This document shows positions 31,283-42,274 of a stretch of 64,000 nt of DNA, piece by piece (the first letter of the stretch is position 1; every line of letters begins with the position of its first letter). Source of the DNA: Cordylochernes scorpioides (taxonomy: Eukaryota; Arthropoda; Arachnida; Pseudoscorpiones; Chernetidae); contig CP092882.1 in the NCBI GenBank assembly GCA_030710605.1, positions 14,203,677 to 14,267,676 on the forward strand, written 5' to 3'. Below the pieces are notes generated by a model that did no database searches, had not been told where the DNA came from, and saw nothing but the letters and a program-made list of their open reading frames with translations. The translations under genes were made by a program, and so were the position numbers.

Positions 31283-31589
31283 CTGTCAGTGATTGGATTA
31301 CTAGCATAGGTGGTCATGTCATTCATCGGTGTCAGTGATTAAACAGGCGTACAGACTTCGGTCTAGGATAGCCCACTATCCATTGATGTCAGTGATTGGA
31401 GAAAGTGGCCTTGCTTCAAGGAATTATATCTAAAGTTTTTTAAGTGATTGGACTGGCGTACAGGCTTCGGTGTTAGTGAACGTATCTCTATATAGGTTAT
31501 TTAATGTACCCCCACCCTTTAATATTACCTTTAAGTGGTCAATAAAGCGATCAGTGAAATGAAGAAGGAAGGGGCGAATTTAGACCTAG

Positions 31590-31870
31590 AAGAAGAAGAG
31601 TAAGCCAAAGAAACAGTTCTTGATGTTTCGGCCAAAGGGCTAAGCCTAGAGGAGCACTGCCCGTTCATATTCAGCTTTTGAGTAAAAAAAAAAAAAAAAC
31701 ACACACACACACACATTTGAGAGCAATTTTTATATATATATAATGGAAAAAACATCTTTCCTATTGTCCTTACTGCGATGAAAAAATATTGGGAGGGCTT
31801 GGCTCATCAATGGTGAATCCTTACAGCGGTTTCGCCAATTTAACCAATCAGACTGCTACGATATTACATG
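31590..31870. repeat. Decayed repeat and family A half copy
   Basis: 31600-31665 read on the minus strand has GCCCTTTGGCCGAAACATCA, a motif resembling the stem II and GAAA part of hammerheads but without a CTGANGA core. A short (CA)n run precedes a family A half (31741-31865: TTACTGCGATG, GTGGTGAATCCTTACAGCGG type, GGTTTCGCCAATTTAA). Confidence 0.55.
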
Positions 31871-32335
31871 CATCGATCTAATAGGACATTGGGATATTCT
31901 GATTTTATACAGAGTTTAAAGACGACAATTTCTTGAAGGACAGTTCTAGCTGAAACAGACATGCTGTTGAAACTCGCTCTGAACCACCAATATCGTTTTA
32001 CGTGGCAACCAGCCAGGATCCGATCTCTGCTCACCGACTGGCAAGACCACTTTTTGCCCACGATAACGCAACCCGAACTTGGCTCTCACATCATCACTAT
32101 GTTACTATCACCGATACCGGGCTATGGCCTCATCATCACAGAGGCGGGTTTTTAACATACTACGGGAGACGCTATGAAATCTTCCCAAGTGGTGTTTTAG
32201 CTAAGCATCGTGGTAGAGTCGGTTTTCAGGCAGGAGCACAATATTAGAAATCGGTAAGATGCCTATAAAGCGCATCTATCATCAAAAGTACCTATTTTTA
32301 AAGAGAGGGGTGTCCCTTATATATAGATAAGAGAT
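31871..32335. other. Unassigned, locally GC-richer stretch
   Basis: Overlapping ORFs (31961-32155 and 32002-32247, +) have no motif I recognise. Possibly a remnant of a mobile element; no splice-supported exon found. Confidence 0.3.
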
Positions 32336-32337
32336 GT

Positions 32338-33078
32338 GTCATGGATGTAATGTCAGGAGACAAAATTTAAGGAAGTTGTACCTTTTAGAATGTATATCGA
32401 GATTCAGACAATACCTCTGAAAGATATTTGATACACAGTGATCTTTATTGAAGACACACGAGATAACCAAGTGTGAAAAAATTCCCTCTGTCTTCTTAAA
32501 ATAAACAGATGACTAGCGGGATTAAAGACTTCCCACTTCTATAAGTTTTGTCGATAAGTGTATTCAGAAGGAGCTAGAAGGATGGGAGAGATTCAACACA
32601 AGCTATTTTTACAAAGACAATCGCCTTAATGGCACAAGATTATCCCTTGGGCCATCTTGTTAACTTCCTCAGTTCGCCATGCTTGTTTGAACGCTCGTAC
32701 ATGGATTAAACAGAATGTTGTCCAAGCAAAAATATACGTTCAACAGTTCTGCAATTACCGAATCACCTCTCAACAGTTTCATTAAACATTATCACTAGGA
32801 ATAAGCCCTCGAATGCAGACAATGCAAACGTAATTTATAAATAAATAAATAAATAAATGTTCATGTGTATACTAATGGACAACACTTAAGGAATTGGGAT
32901 TTCTTTAATGTCGTCGGTCGTCTGTTTGTTTTTTTAAGCGAAAGATAAAATTTTGTTCACACTTGGTTATCTCGTGTGTCTTCAATAAAGGTCACCGTAA
33001 TATCATTCAGAGTTATTGTATGAATCCCGATATACATGCTAAAAGATAAAACTTCCTTAAGTTTTGTCCATGAGTATG
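32338..33078. repeat. Two family H MITEs (one decayed) and (AAAT)n
   Basis: 32345-32562 is a degraded copy (GACAAAATTTAAGGAAGTTG ... AGTTTTGTCGATAAGTGTA). 32868-33078 has clear ends TATACTAATGGACAACACTT and AAGTTTTGTCCATGAGTATG. An (AAAT)n run lies at 32835-32862. Confidence 0.75.
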
Positions 33079-33189
33079 TATTAAGAAAAAAAAAAGAGCG
33101 GTTCCTTATCATATGACAGAAGGTACCCATTTATGTATTTTAGCCTCTAAAATTGTGATAACTTTGAATCCATAATATTTGACATTATA

Positions 33190-34110
33190 CACATGACAAT
33201 TAAACCATATTCCATTAAGGCATATATGCCTTTAGTCATATAAGTCAATCTCAAATGAATAAAAACAATAAATTAAGTAAAATTGGTATATAATGTCATA
33301 TAATGTCTTTTCAAGCCATTAGGAAATTACATTAAGTCATAGGACTCCATTTTAAATAACTACCCACAATAAATTCAATATGATAAGCAATGACATTTCA
33401 GATCATTAGACCTATATATACTCTTTTAACCACATAATTCAATATTTTAAATAACTAAACACACGATAAACTCAGTAAGAGAAGTAAAGACATTTCGGTT
33501 CATTAGGCGCATATAATTTTAGTCATATAAGAGTCATTATTAAATAACAATAAATTCAGTAAGTGGGAAGTAATTATATATTTCAGATCATTATACATAT
33601 ACCTTTAGTCATATAAGTCAATTTTATATACCTAAACCCAAAATTTTCAATAAGAGAAAAAAGTAATGGCCTTTCAGTTCATTAGGTGCATATACTTTTA
33701 GTCATATAAATCAATAAGTCATATAAGTTAGTATTACATAACTAAACACAATAAACTCAGTAAGAGAATAATGACATTTCAAATCTCTCATTAAGAGAGC
33801 ACATATAAACCTTTAGTCATATAATTCAATAAGTCATATAAGTCAATATTACATAACTAAACACAATAAACTCATTAAGATAAGTAATGTCATTTCAAAT
33901 CTCTAATTAGACGCATATAAACTTTTAGTCATATAATTCAATAAGTCATATAAGTCAATATTAAATAACGAAACACAATAAACTCAGTAAGAGAATAATG
34001 ACATTTCAAATCTCTCATTAAGCACATATAAACTTTTAGTCATAAAATTCAATAAGTCATATAAGTCAATATTATATATATACCCAAACACAATAAACTC
34101 AGTAAGAGAA
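33190..34110. repeat. Degenerate satellite, about 100-bp unit
   Basis: Repeated blocks with TTTAGTCATATAA, GTCAATATTA, AACACAATAAACTCAGTAAG and AATGACATTTCAAATCTCTC. Later units (33720-34100) are the most regular. Confidence 0.85.
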
Positions 34111-34689
34111 TAATGACATTTCCGACCAGACGTACCAAAAGAAGAGCAGAAGAAAGTAAGATCCCTAGAGGTCCATCGAGGACCCCACAAAAGAAGTTAG
34201 GTGGCGGACTTATAAAGATTTACGTTCACACCGCTTGAAGCATTGCCCAATAAATTCCCCTAAACGTCTCCCAGCACTTAAGCCTTTCACAAAGATGGCG
34301 TCGTCGATACCAGACGACATTATAAAAATCGTTTGGCATTGTTAAAGCGATGGCGTTTGGTAAAGAATTGGCTAAGATAAGAGGTAATTAATTGATTGTA
34401 CTGGAAATGTAATAGAGCTTTAGATATTTTGGAAAAAAGGTTCCTTTGTCTTTTTTTTCTTTCTCTTCCTTTGCCCCATTTATATGGTTAGGCACATTCA
34501 TTCTCTTTAACGTTGATAAATACTTTGCTTAATTAAATTAATTAACGATTGTTTGGTTAATTGATTTTATTAATTAGTGATATATATATAGTTCAATTGT
34601 ATATTTCTTACCTACCCTTCTTTATATTCAGTGAAATTAATTTGTTTTATCATTGAGAGAGAGAGAGAGAGAGAGATACTATTATCAAA

Positions 34690-34778
34690 CCCAATTGCAT
34701 ATAAATTATAAACGTTAGAAATATGTTTTTATTGGTATTTCAAGCTTTCGGACATTCATTGACCTTCTACAGGCATAT
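34690..34778 (-). repeat. Fragment of a dispersed repeat
   Basis: On the minus strand: CCTGTAGAAGGTCAATGAAT, then GTCCGAAAGCTTGAAATACC. Its end abuts the family H MITE exactly, so the MITE may have inserted into it. Confidence 0.45.
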
Positions 34779-34987
34779 ACACTCATGGACAAAACATAAG
34801 AAAGTGGAAAGTCTTTGATGTCGCCGGGAATCTGTATTTTTTGATGGAGACAGAAGCAATTTTGTTCACACTTTGTTATCTCGTGTATCTTCAATAAAGT
34901 TCACTGTAATATCCTTCAGAGTTATTGTCTGAATCCTGATATACATGATAAAGGGTACAACTTCCTCGAGTTTTGTCCATGAGTGTA
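34779..34987. repeat. Tc1-like MITE, family H (best copy)
   Basis: Terminal inverted repeats TACACTCATGGACAAAAC and GTTTTGTCCATGAGTGTA, 209 bp, with TA at the left flank. It is non-coding. This copy defines the family whose end gave rise to the 76-bp satellite at 19354. Confidence 0.85.
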
Positions 34988-35379
34988 TTTATTTGAGAAA
35001 ATGAAGAGGACATTTAAATACCTAAAATATTATATATTTTAAATGAAATACAAAATCACAAAAATATTCAAAAGGTTGAGAATGAGTCCAAACATGTTTT
35101 ACCCTATTGTCAAGTAGCTCTACAACTCCGATCACAAGAAGCTCCATGGGACACCTGTCAATTATCACTGGACTCTAGGGGGACTACCACAGGTGTGAGG
35201 GGTTCTCGGAATCTTATCTGCAAATAAGGAAAACGGGACGGTGGCTGACGACGCTCATCATTATTATCTTTACCTTGGGGTAAGTTGTTTTTATCACCTG
35301 ACTCTCTCTCCCTATAAATACCTCTTGTATATAATTTTATTGGAGAACTAAAAGGTAGCTACCCACCTTTATAATAAAC
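34988..35379. other. No recognisable feature
   Basis: AT-rich at first, then mixed composition; nothing assigned. Confidence 0.35.
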
Positions 35380-36151
35380 TAGCGGATGTACCCGGCTTCG
35401 CCCGTGTTTTACCCGAGTAAAGGTTTGTTTAACGAATCTCTCGATAAAGTGAACATTTTTTCCCGGTCCCTTGAAAAATACTCGATAAGTTGAATAAAAT
35501 CAATATTAATCGGTACCCGAGTAAAGGTCTGTCTAACGAACATTTGTTAAAACAATTCTCTATAAACTTATAAAAAGAAATAGATATATTTTGATAATTT
35601 GAAACTGATAAAGTGATCATTTTTTCCCGGTCCCCGTGTGCCGTGTCATTCTGAATTTTGTCTTTCCTAATTTTCTACATTACAAAAAAATCGTTTTATC
35701 TAGTGAACATTTTTTCCCGGTCCCTTGAAAAATACTCGATAAGGTTGAATAAATTCATGGTCGTTTATGGAAGATGGACGAAGTTCCCGGAGGTTATCTT
35801 GGGCAAGCTCCCGCGAGGCTTTTTTTCTTGTCTACTTGGCATAGCTGTGTCACCAACTCTGCCCTGATTGGTCGGTGGGTACTTGGACTGTCGGCCGGCG
35901 GCCGGGCGAATCCATTCTCTCACGGGGTGGGGCAGACCCAAGGTCATCAGGAGCAGCAAACCTAAGCCTATCTCCGTCTCAATGGCTTGCGAGTTAAAGC
36001 TACAAATCTGCAAATAACTCTAAGGATATTAAAGATATTCAAGATATTATTTTTCCTAAACCTTTCCGGGGATACACCTAATAATATCCCAAAATATCAC
36101 GGCGATTGGATGTATGGTTTTTGAATCCATAGAGGACACACACACACACAC

Positions 36152-36182
<31 letters not shown>

Positions 36183-36195
36183 TTCATTTTTATAT
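35380..36195. repeat. Dispersed repeat with GC-rich start and microsatellite end
   Basis: Starts ACTAGCGGATGTACCCGGCT, a cousin of the 9428 motif. It contains three repeats of a block with CATTTTTTCCCGGTCCC and CTCGATAAGTTGAAT, a GC-rich patch (35770-36000), and ends with (CA)n, (GACA)n and TTTTTATATATATAGAAGAT. I do not recognise its class. Confidence 0.6.
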
Positions 36196-36904
36196 ATATA
36201 GAAGATTAATTACCCCCAAATTTGCCCTTGCTTTATTTATCTTCGCGACAATATTTACACATTATTTTCATCAGAACCTTTGAATCCTATTACATGACAG
36301 CTTATTACAAAAAAAAAATAAATAAATAAATAAAATCGTCCTCTTTCTCCATTTTTTAAAAATTCTTATAGAATCCAACAGGTCACATTAGGTCGTTAGG
36401 ACTCTTACAAAAATAATCCATAAGCATTGATCCCCACCTCAGTTATCAAAAGACATGAAAAGCAAACTATTATCTGAAACTTGATATCAAGAAGTTACTC
36501 ACTCTTCATTAAAAATCCTCAAACATATCTTCAACCTCTTCAAAAAGACCAATACTATAGCCATTCGAGCAACATGCGTAATACCTAACCAATATGTAAC
36601 TTTGATACTGATGGGTAAGCGTTTAGGTTTTGTGATTCCACAAAAACTTCATGAAACTTACCTAATTGGCCAAATAGATGTTTACCTGGCGAAGTAACTG
36701 GCCCAATTCTATATGACCAATTATAAATGGTAGTTTGAAAAGGAACTAAATGACAAGCATATATCTTCCTGATAAAAAATACACAAAAAACTTGTCTTAT
36801 ATATGTACCGAAAAAGTAACCTCTTCTTTAAAAAAGGCATTAAAATGCGTTTTTTTGTTATAATCCTAGTACAGAAAATAATGGTAGTGATAAATGAATA
36901 AGCT
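36196..36904. other. No recognisable feature
   Basis: AT-rich; an (AAAT)n run near 36312 only. Confidence 0.4.
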
Positions 36905-37010
36905 ATTCATGCTATTCTAGCTTGAAAATCGGTACTATCAATTCACTAGCATCCCTTTTGACATTACGACTGCTTCATAACTCCTCTCGTAGGATGTTAT
37001 GAAACCGCCC

Positions 37011-37051
37011 CTGTACTGATGAGGGCCATAGTCTGAAACCATGGTATACAG
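37011..37051 (+). ncRNA. Type I hammerhead ribozyme candidate, family G left arm
   Basis: Stem I CTGTA (37011-37015) pairs with TACAG (37047-37051). Core CTGATGA is at 37016-37022. Stem II GGGC (37023-37026) with GTCT (37031-37034) uses two G-U wobbles, around loop CATA. GAAA is at 37035-37038. Stem III ACC/GGT has a two-base loop, and the cleavage triplet is GTA ending at 37046. All invariant core bases are present. Confidence 0.7.
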
Positions 37052-37089
37052 ATGTTGGCTTTTTGGAAATTCAGACAAAAAACCAACAT

Positions 37090-37130
37090 CTGTATACCAT
37101 GGTTTCAGGCTATGGCCCTCATCAGTACAG
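37090..37130 (-). ncRNA. Type I hammerhead ribozyme candidate, family G right arm
   Basis: Mirror of the left-arm motif on the minus strand: CTGTA (37130-37126), CTGATGA (37125-37119), and stem II GGGC/GCCT with only one wobble. Next come GAAA, stem III ACC/GGT, cleavage triplet GTA, and TACAG closing at 37090. It is slightly better paired than the left copy. Confidence 0.75.
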
Positions 37131-37384
37131 GAGCGGTTTCGATTTCATTATATCCTACGAGAGGAGTTAAGAAGCAGCCGTAATGCCAAAAGGGATGCTA
37201 GTGAATTGATAGTGCTAATATTCAAGCTAGAATAAAACATAAATTTACACGAAGATTGTATTCATGTACCAAAAACTTATGCACTGAGATGATAAATACT
37301 AGAAATAATTGTTTTAATGCATTTTTAAAGGGAGAGGTGCCATTCTCCTTCAACTTTACTCTCTCTATTTTTTTATGATGCATT

Positions 37385-37545
37385 TTCCCGCCATATGTTA
37401 TGAAAATTCGAAACTATTATAGACGCGCATGATTCTTTTTAAAAATTAAACAATTTCTACTGCCCTTACTTCAATGTAAAAATAATGATAAATTGTTTTA
37501 TATTTAAAAGAATCATACGCGTCTATAATAGTTTTGAATTTTCAT
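37385..37545. repeat. Foldback family A, compact hairpin
   Basis: AAATTCGAAACTATTATAGA with GCGCATGATTC, then the inverted GAATCATACGCGTCTATAAT; the middle is deleted. Confidence 0.75.
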
Positions 37546-38199
37546 TTTTTTTTAAGGAAAGAGAGGTATATCCTCTGATTAGAGACAAAATTGACAGTTA
37601 TTAGTGTCTGTGTTGGAATCTAGTTGTTTGGTGACAAGAATGACAACAATGTCCACTATTTTGTAAATAGTTTGTCTCGCCTGCATTGTGCCACTTTATT
37701 GCCTGCTTTATTAATTTTGCTTTTTCGTCTTTAATATAACGCAATTAATAACTTACATCGTTTTTGCAATAGAGCAAGACTAACAAAATTAATGAAAAAT
37801 AACCTCTCCTGATAATGCAACTTAAATTTGATGATTTCTTTCACCACCTATCGGTTTAAATATTTATTAAACTGTGATTTATTTTCTTTATTACACAGAA
37901 TATTTTGGTTTAATAAAACTTCTTTTTACGATAAATTAATGATGTTGTGTGTGTTGTGTTTTTAGACAATATTTTCAAATTTAAAATATAAATGAAGGTT
38001 TATATTTGATAATAATTTCGATAGATGGCGCAAACCATCATCAGCGTTCATTTTTCACAATCAGAATATTTCAATTTTTCTTAAAAGGAATAAATCCAAA
38101 CGTACGAGAATATTTAGTGTAATAATTAAGAATCACTAAGAAAATTGAAATTACTTTAACGAAACTTGTTTCTTTCACTTAAAAAACAATCTCTCTCAA
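37546..38199. other. Mostly unassigned, one family B scrap
   Basis: CGATAGATGGCGCAAACCAT near 38020 belongs to family B. The rest shows nothing recognisable. Confidence 0.4.
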
Positions 38200-38275
38200 T
38201 GTTTGTACCTACTACGATGGAAAAATATAGGGAAGGCCTGGTTCATCAGTGGAGGACCCTATAACCATATTCCAT
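38200..38275. repeat. Family A fragment
   Basis: CTACGATGGAAAAATATAGG and GGCCTGGTTCATCAGTGG mark part of one arm. Confidence 0.55.
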
Positions 38276-39094
38276 AATGGTATAAGAGCACAGTATAAAG
38301 ATAATTTATTCTAAAAATATAAAGAAACAACGCCTTAAATAATTTCATTTTTTAAAGTTACTATGATCTTAGTATATATCATAATAGTTACATATTGTGC
38401 TTTTTTAAATATTCGTAAGTTGATGGAATAGAGATTTCTATAAATTTGATTTGCATAAACGGCGGCCGTTGCATATCTCCCCTTACAAGAAATGTGACAC
38501 CTAGCGAGAGAAAAAGAAGAAATTTTCTTATCCAACCGTCATTAAAATGTCATTACGTTTATCACGCCAACATATCTCACTAGATAGCAATGGGACTTAC
38601 TCTGGGAATATAGGAGGCATTCTTCTTCTTTTTATATACCTACTACCTATATTTTAGGAAAGATATTTTGGAGTTTGGAAGGACTATCAAATATATATAT
38701 GTTATATGATGATCTTTTAGGAAAAAAATGAGCTGGTGAAGACTATTGACTAGTTTATTTGGTATTCTAAAGTCAAAGTTTACAAAAATTAATTATTAAT
38801 CGGAAATTAAGGCATCTTATATGTAGATTACCTAATTTTAACTAAATATATGGCAAATCTACACGATAAAAGAAATAAAACAAGCCTAACTCTCTCTCTC
38901 TCCCAGGCAAAAAAACAAAACAAAAACAAAAAACAATTAGTCTTTTTATATACACAGTGCCATCTGGGCTTCTCGACGGCGGCGTCACAGAGTTCTTCTA
39001 TGAATATAAAATATCATTATTCACATACAAAATAAAATGGCAAAAGAAAAAAATATATTTACAACATATATATATATATAAAAAAACAATAGAA
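38276..39094. other. No recognisable feature
   Basis: AT-rich; ORFs without motifs. Confidence 0.4.
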
Positions 39095-39252
39095 AAAAAT
39101 AAAAGATAAGTGGGTCAGGTGTTGATATTAAAAATAAAAAAGGCATCTCCTGACCACGAGCACATGCTGCGTTTAGTTTATTTTTGCTCCACTAGATGGC
39201 GCTCTGCCATCTAAAAAGCACATGTGCTCGTGGTCAGGAGATGCCTTTGTTA

Positions 39253-39292
<40 letters not shown>

Positions 39293-39520
39293 AAAATGGC
39301 ATTTCCTGACCGTTCACATGACCATTTTAGATGTATCTTTTAGCATGTATAACAGGATTCAGACAATAACTCTGAAAGATATTTGATACCCAGTGACCTT
39401 TATTGAAGACACACGAGATAACCAAGTGTGAACAAAATAACCTCTGTCTCCATTGGAAAAATAGACACCTGGCGATATCAAAGACTTTTTAACTTCCTCA
39501 AGTTTTGTCCGTGAGTATAA
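39095..39520. repeat. Family C element, then family C/H fragments
   Basis: 39120-39262 is a complete family C hairpin (GGCATCTCCTGACCACGAGC ... GCTCGTGGTCAGGAGATGCC around GATGGCGCTCTGCCATCT), followed by (AT)n. 39285-39325 is a family C end. 39325-39520 is the right two-thirds of a family H MITE ending AGTTTTGTCCGTGAGTATA. Confidence 0.8.
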
Positions 39521-39639
39521 ATTGTTGATATTTTGGGTCATAGAAAAAGTATATAGTTTGATGTATTTTTCGCAATAAATTTCTGAATAAATTCTTCACA
39601 TTGTGTATTTAGTTCCCCTTTATTTATATATATTTTTTA

Positions 39640-39835
39640 ACAATGAGACATATATAATTAAAAAGACATATAATGGATCAAAATATCATTTATTTTACCA
39701 ATATTTCAGTTAGCTAAACGCCAACCTTTATCAAGGTATTAAAACATATTGTTACATTGAAAAAAGTGGTCATTCAGCCAACTGAAATAAATTATATTTT
39801 GATCCAATATATGTCTTTTTAATTAAATATCTATT
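39640..39835. repeat. Foldback family E, copy 2
   Basis: AAAAGACATATAATGGATCA at the left, ATATTTTGATCCAATATATG at the right, with GCTAAACGCCAACCTTTATC inside, as at 11625 and 46995. Confidence 0.75.
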
Positions 39836-40364
39836 TATGGATTGCTCTATTTTCAAAAAAATAAGACATATATTGTAATATATTCTATATCACTTATATA
39901 CGCTTTTATATATTATATAATTTAAAATAATTTTAGTTCATATCGTGTATATGAATTGGTACAAATACCTCCAACAAATATTTCTATAATTTTATTTTAG
40001 AAAAAAAAAAAATAGGGGATATTTTATTAGAGAGAGAGACCTAAAAAAAGTAACTAAATTTAACGAAAATTGTAACGAAATATTTCTTCACATAAAAAAA
40101 AAAGTTTTTCTAAGAAATATCAAATTTCTAGTTCGATTTAGAAAACCTACATAATCAAATCTGGGATTTATCGTCGAATTTTCTTAGTCAAAAATTGAAA
40201 AAAATAATTTGATCGTTTTTTAAATTTATTTGAAGGCAACACATCTCTGATGGCGTTTGGAAAAATGATTTTAAAATGTTCGTCTGCACAAAATAACTTA
40301 GATCAAATTAATTTGAGATATGTAGATATAATATTTTATCAAAATTTTAAATAACACTTGATAA
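39836..40364. other. No recognisable feature
   Basis: AT-rich with A-runs; nothing assigned. Confidence 0.4.
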
Positions 40365-40510
40365 ATTAAGAAAAAAAAACATCTCCTTATCGTGAAACTG
40401 AAAGTTGCTAATGGCTTTCGCCATCTATTATCATAATTCCGATAGATGGCGCAAACCATCAACAACTTTCAGTTACACAATAAGGAGATGTTTCTTTTTT
40501 AATTTAACCA
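40365..40510. repeat. Foldback family B, short form
   Basis: ACATCTCCTTATCGTGAAAC meets its inverted copy (CACAATAAGGAGATG) across CGCCATCTATTATCATAATT; the B centre with the hammerhead is deleted. Confidence 0.75.
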
Positions 40511-41040
40511 CCTTATTCCAGTACAATTTCACATTTGTACTATTTATTTTTTGCACAATACTACAAGGTTGTTCCAAATATTCATAAACACATGCAAAAA
40601 ATTGAAATACCAATATTATTCTCTGTTATGTATGATGTCTTTATATTATGTATAAAGTAATTGTATTATATATTATATTATACAATATAATGCGGCTTGT
40701 GATTGTAAAACGACATTTGAAAATTATCCCGCATATGTTTCTTTTCAACGAAAAATCAAAATTCATTTTAAGGAGAAATAACGATTATTTATAACCTTAG
40801 AGATGAGGTATGAAAGGATGAATTGTATTATTGTAATTATATGAATTGTAATTGTATGAATTGTATTATGTATTATTATGCCGTAATAATATTATTCGCC
40901 AATTAGTAAGAATAACAACGTTTCAAGAAAAAAACACGAACTTTTAGGACAACCTTATATCTACAAATGTATATTGACCTTTTACATACAGAAAATAAAG
41001 AATCAGAAGATTATAAAATACGTTTGAAGAGAGAGATTGA
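40511..41040. other. No recognisable feature
   Basis: AT-rich; a fragment of the B outer flank (CAATTTCACATTTGTACTAT) at 40525. Confidence 0.4.
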
Positions 41041-41134
41041 GATTGAAACTGATTTATTACAAAGTCCATATAAGATTATATAAGGTTAAATACAGAATAA
41101 ATATAAATATGAATAGATATGATTATAAATTAAT

Positions 41135-41400
41135 AAAAAGGCATCTCCTTATCGTGCAACTGAAAGTTGCTGATGGCTTGCGCCATCTAACGGAATAAAT
41201 ATCAACTATTCTCGTTGATTTTTAATTATTTCCAGAATTGGCCAAATACCCATTCTTGATTAATCAAGAATAGGTATTTGGCCAATTCTGGAAATAATTA
41301 AACATCAACGAGAATAGTTGATATTTATTCCGATAGATGGCGCAAGCCATCAGCAACTTTCAGTTGCACGATAAGGAGATGCCTTTTTCTTTATATATGC
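41135..41400. repeat. Foldback family B, near-perfect palindrome
   Basis: Arms of about 130 bp from AAAGGCATCTCCTTATCGTG to the turn CTTGATTAATCAAG and back. The copy lacks the central hammerhead segment. Confidence 0.9.
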
Positions 41401-41505
41401 ACCTTATCCCAGTACAATATCACATTAGTACTATTTTTCAAGATTATAAATATATGAATAAATAGATAGAAATAATTGATAAATATACATACATATATAA
41501 AATAT

Positions 41506-41951
41506 TAAGAAAAAGACATCTACTTATCGTGCAACTGAAAGTTGCTGATGGCTTGCGCCATCTATCGGAATAAATATCAACTATTCTCGTTGATTTTTAA
41601 TTATTCCAGAATTGGCCAAATACCCATTCTTGATTAATCAATTGTACTATTTTTTTTTCACATTTTGTAGCGTTCTCACGCAATTCTGGCCTTAACTACC
41701 CGTTTCATGATTTTTCAGGATGCCTTAATGACCAATTTTTTTGGTCGTTGAGGTACAGCTTACACCACGCTGATGAGGGCCAACAGCCCGAAACGCGTCC
41801 GTGGTTAGCTTTTCTTGATTAATCAAGAATGGGTATTTGGCCAATTATGGAATAATTAAAAATCAACGAGAATAGTTGATATTTATTCCGATAGATGGCG
41901 CAAGCCATCAGCAACTTTCAGTTGCACGATAAGGAGATGCCTTTTTCTTAA
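41506..41951. repeat. Foldback family B, full-length with hammerhead
   Basis: Arms of about 135 bp (41506-41640 and 41815-41951) flank a unique centre of about 175 bp, which contains the hammerhead at 41757-41810. There is no coding capacity. This is the only copy in the window with the complete centre. Confidence 0.85.
41757..41810 (+). ncRNA. Type I hammerhead ribozyme (family B)
   Basis: Stem I ACCACG (41764-41769) pairs perfectly with CGTGGT (41800-41805), and AGCT (41757-41760) can pair with AGCT (41807-41810) beyond an internal loop. Core CTGATGA is at 41770-41776. Stem II GGGC (41777-41780) pairs with GCCC (41786-41789) around CAACA. GAAA is at 41790-41793. A minimal stem III (AC/GT with a two-base loop) leads to the cleavage triplet GTC ending at 41799. 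Every invariant base of the hammerhead core is present, so self-cleavage after 41799 is expected. Confidence 0.85.
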
Positions 41952-42274
41952 TATATGCACCTTATCCCAGTACAATATCACATTTGTACTATTTTTTCAA
42001 GATTATAAATATATGAATAAATATATATAAATAGATAAATATACATATATACAAAATATATACAAGGTCTTCATTGGTGAGGCCCACCGCGGGAAAGAGA
42101 GATTATTTTTTTAGATTGAAGCTACTTTATTTTAATGTCCATATAAGATTATATAAGGTTAAATACAGAATAAATATAAATATGAATAAATATGATTATA
42201 TAATGATAAATATATGAATAAATAGATATAAATGTATAAAATAATTGATAAATATACATTTATATATAAATATA

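Larger units (their letters stand above)
36905..37235. repeat. Family G palindrome with a hammerhead in each arm
   Basis: Almost perfect palindrome of about 310 bp centred near 37068: TTCTAGCTTGAA, ATTCACTAGCATCCCTTTTG, CTCCTCTCGTAGGAT and ACCAACATCTGTATACCATG all recur inverted. The arms differ at a few sites. Both arms carry a hammerhead core (37011-37051 on plus, 37090-37130 on minus). Confidence 0.9.
41041..42274. repeat. Locally duplicated block carrying family B elements
   Basis: AAGATTATATAAGGTTAAAT with its downstream 60 bp occurs at about 41078 and 42147. TATGCACCTTATCCCAGTAC with its downstream 100 bp occurs at about 41393 and 41952. These copies sandwich two family B elements, so part of the block has duplicated. 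Confidence 0.7.
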
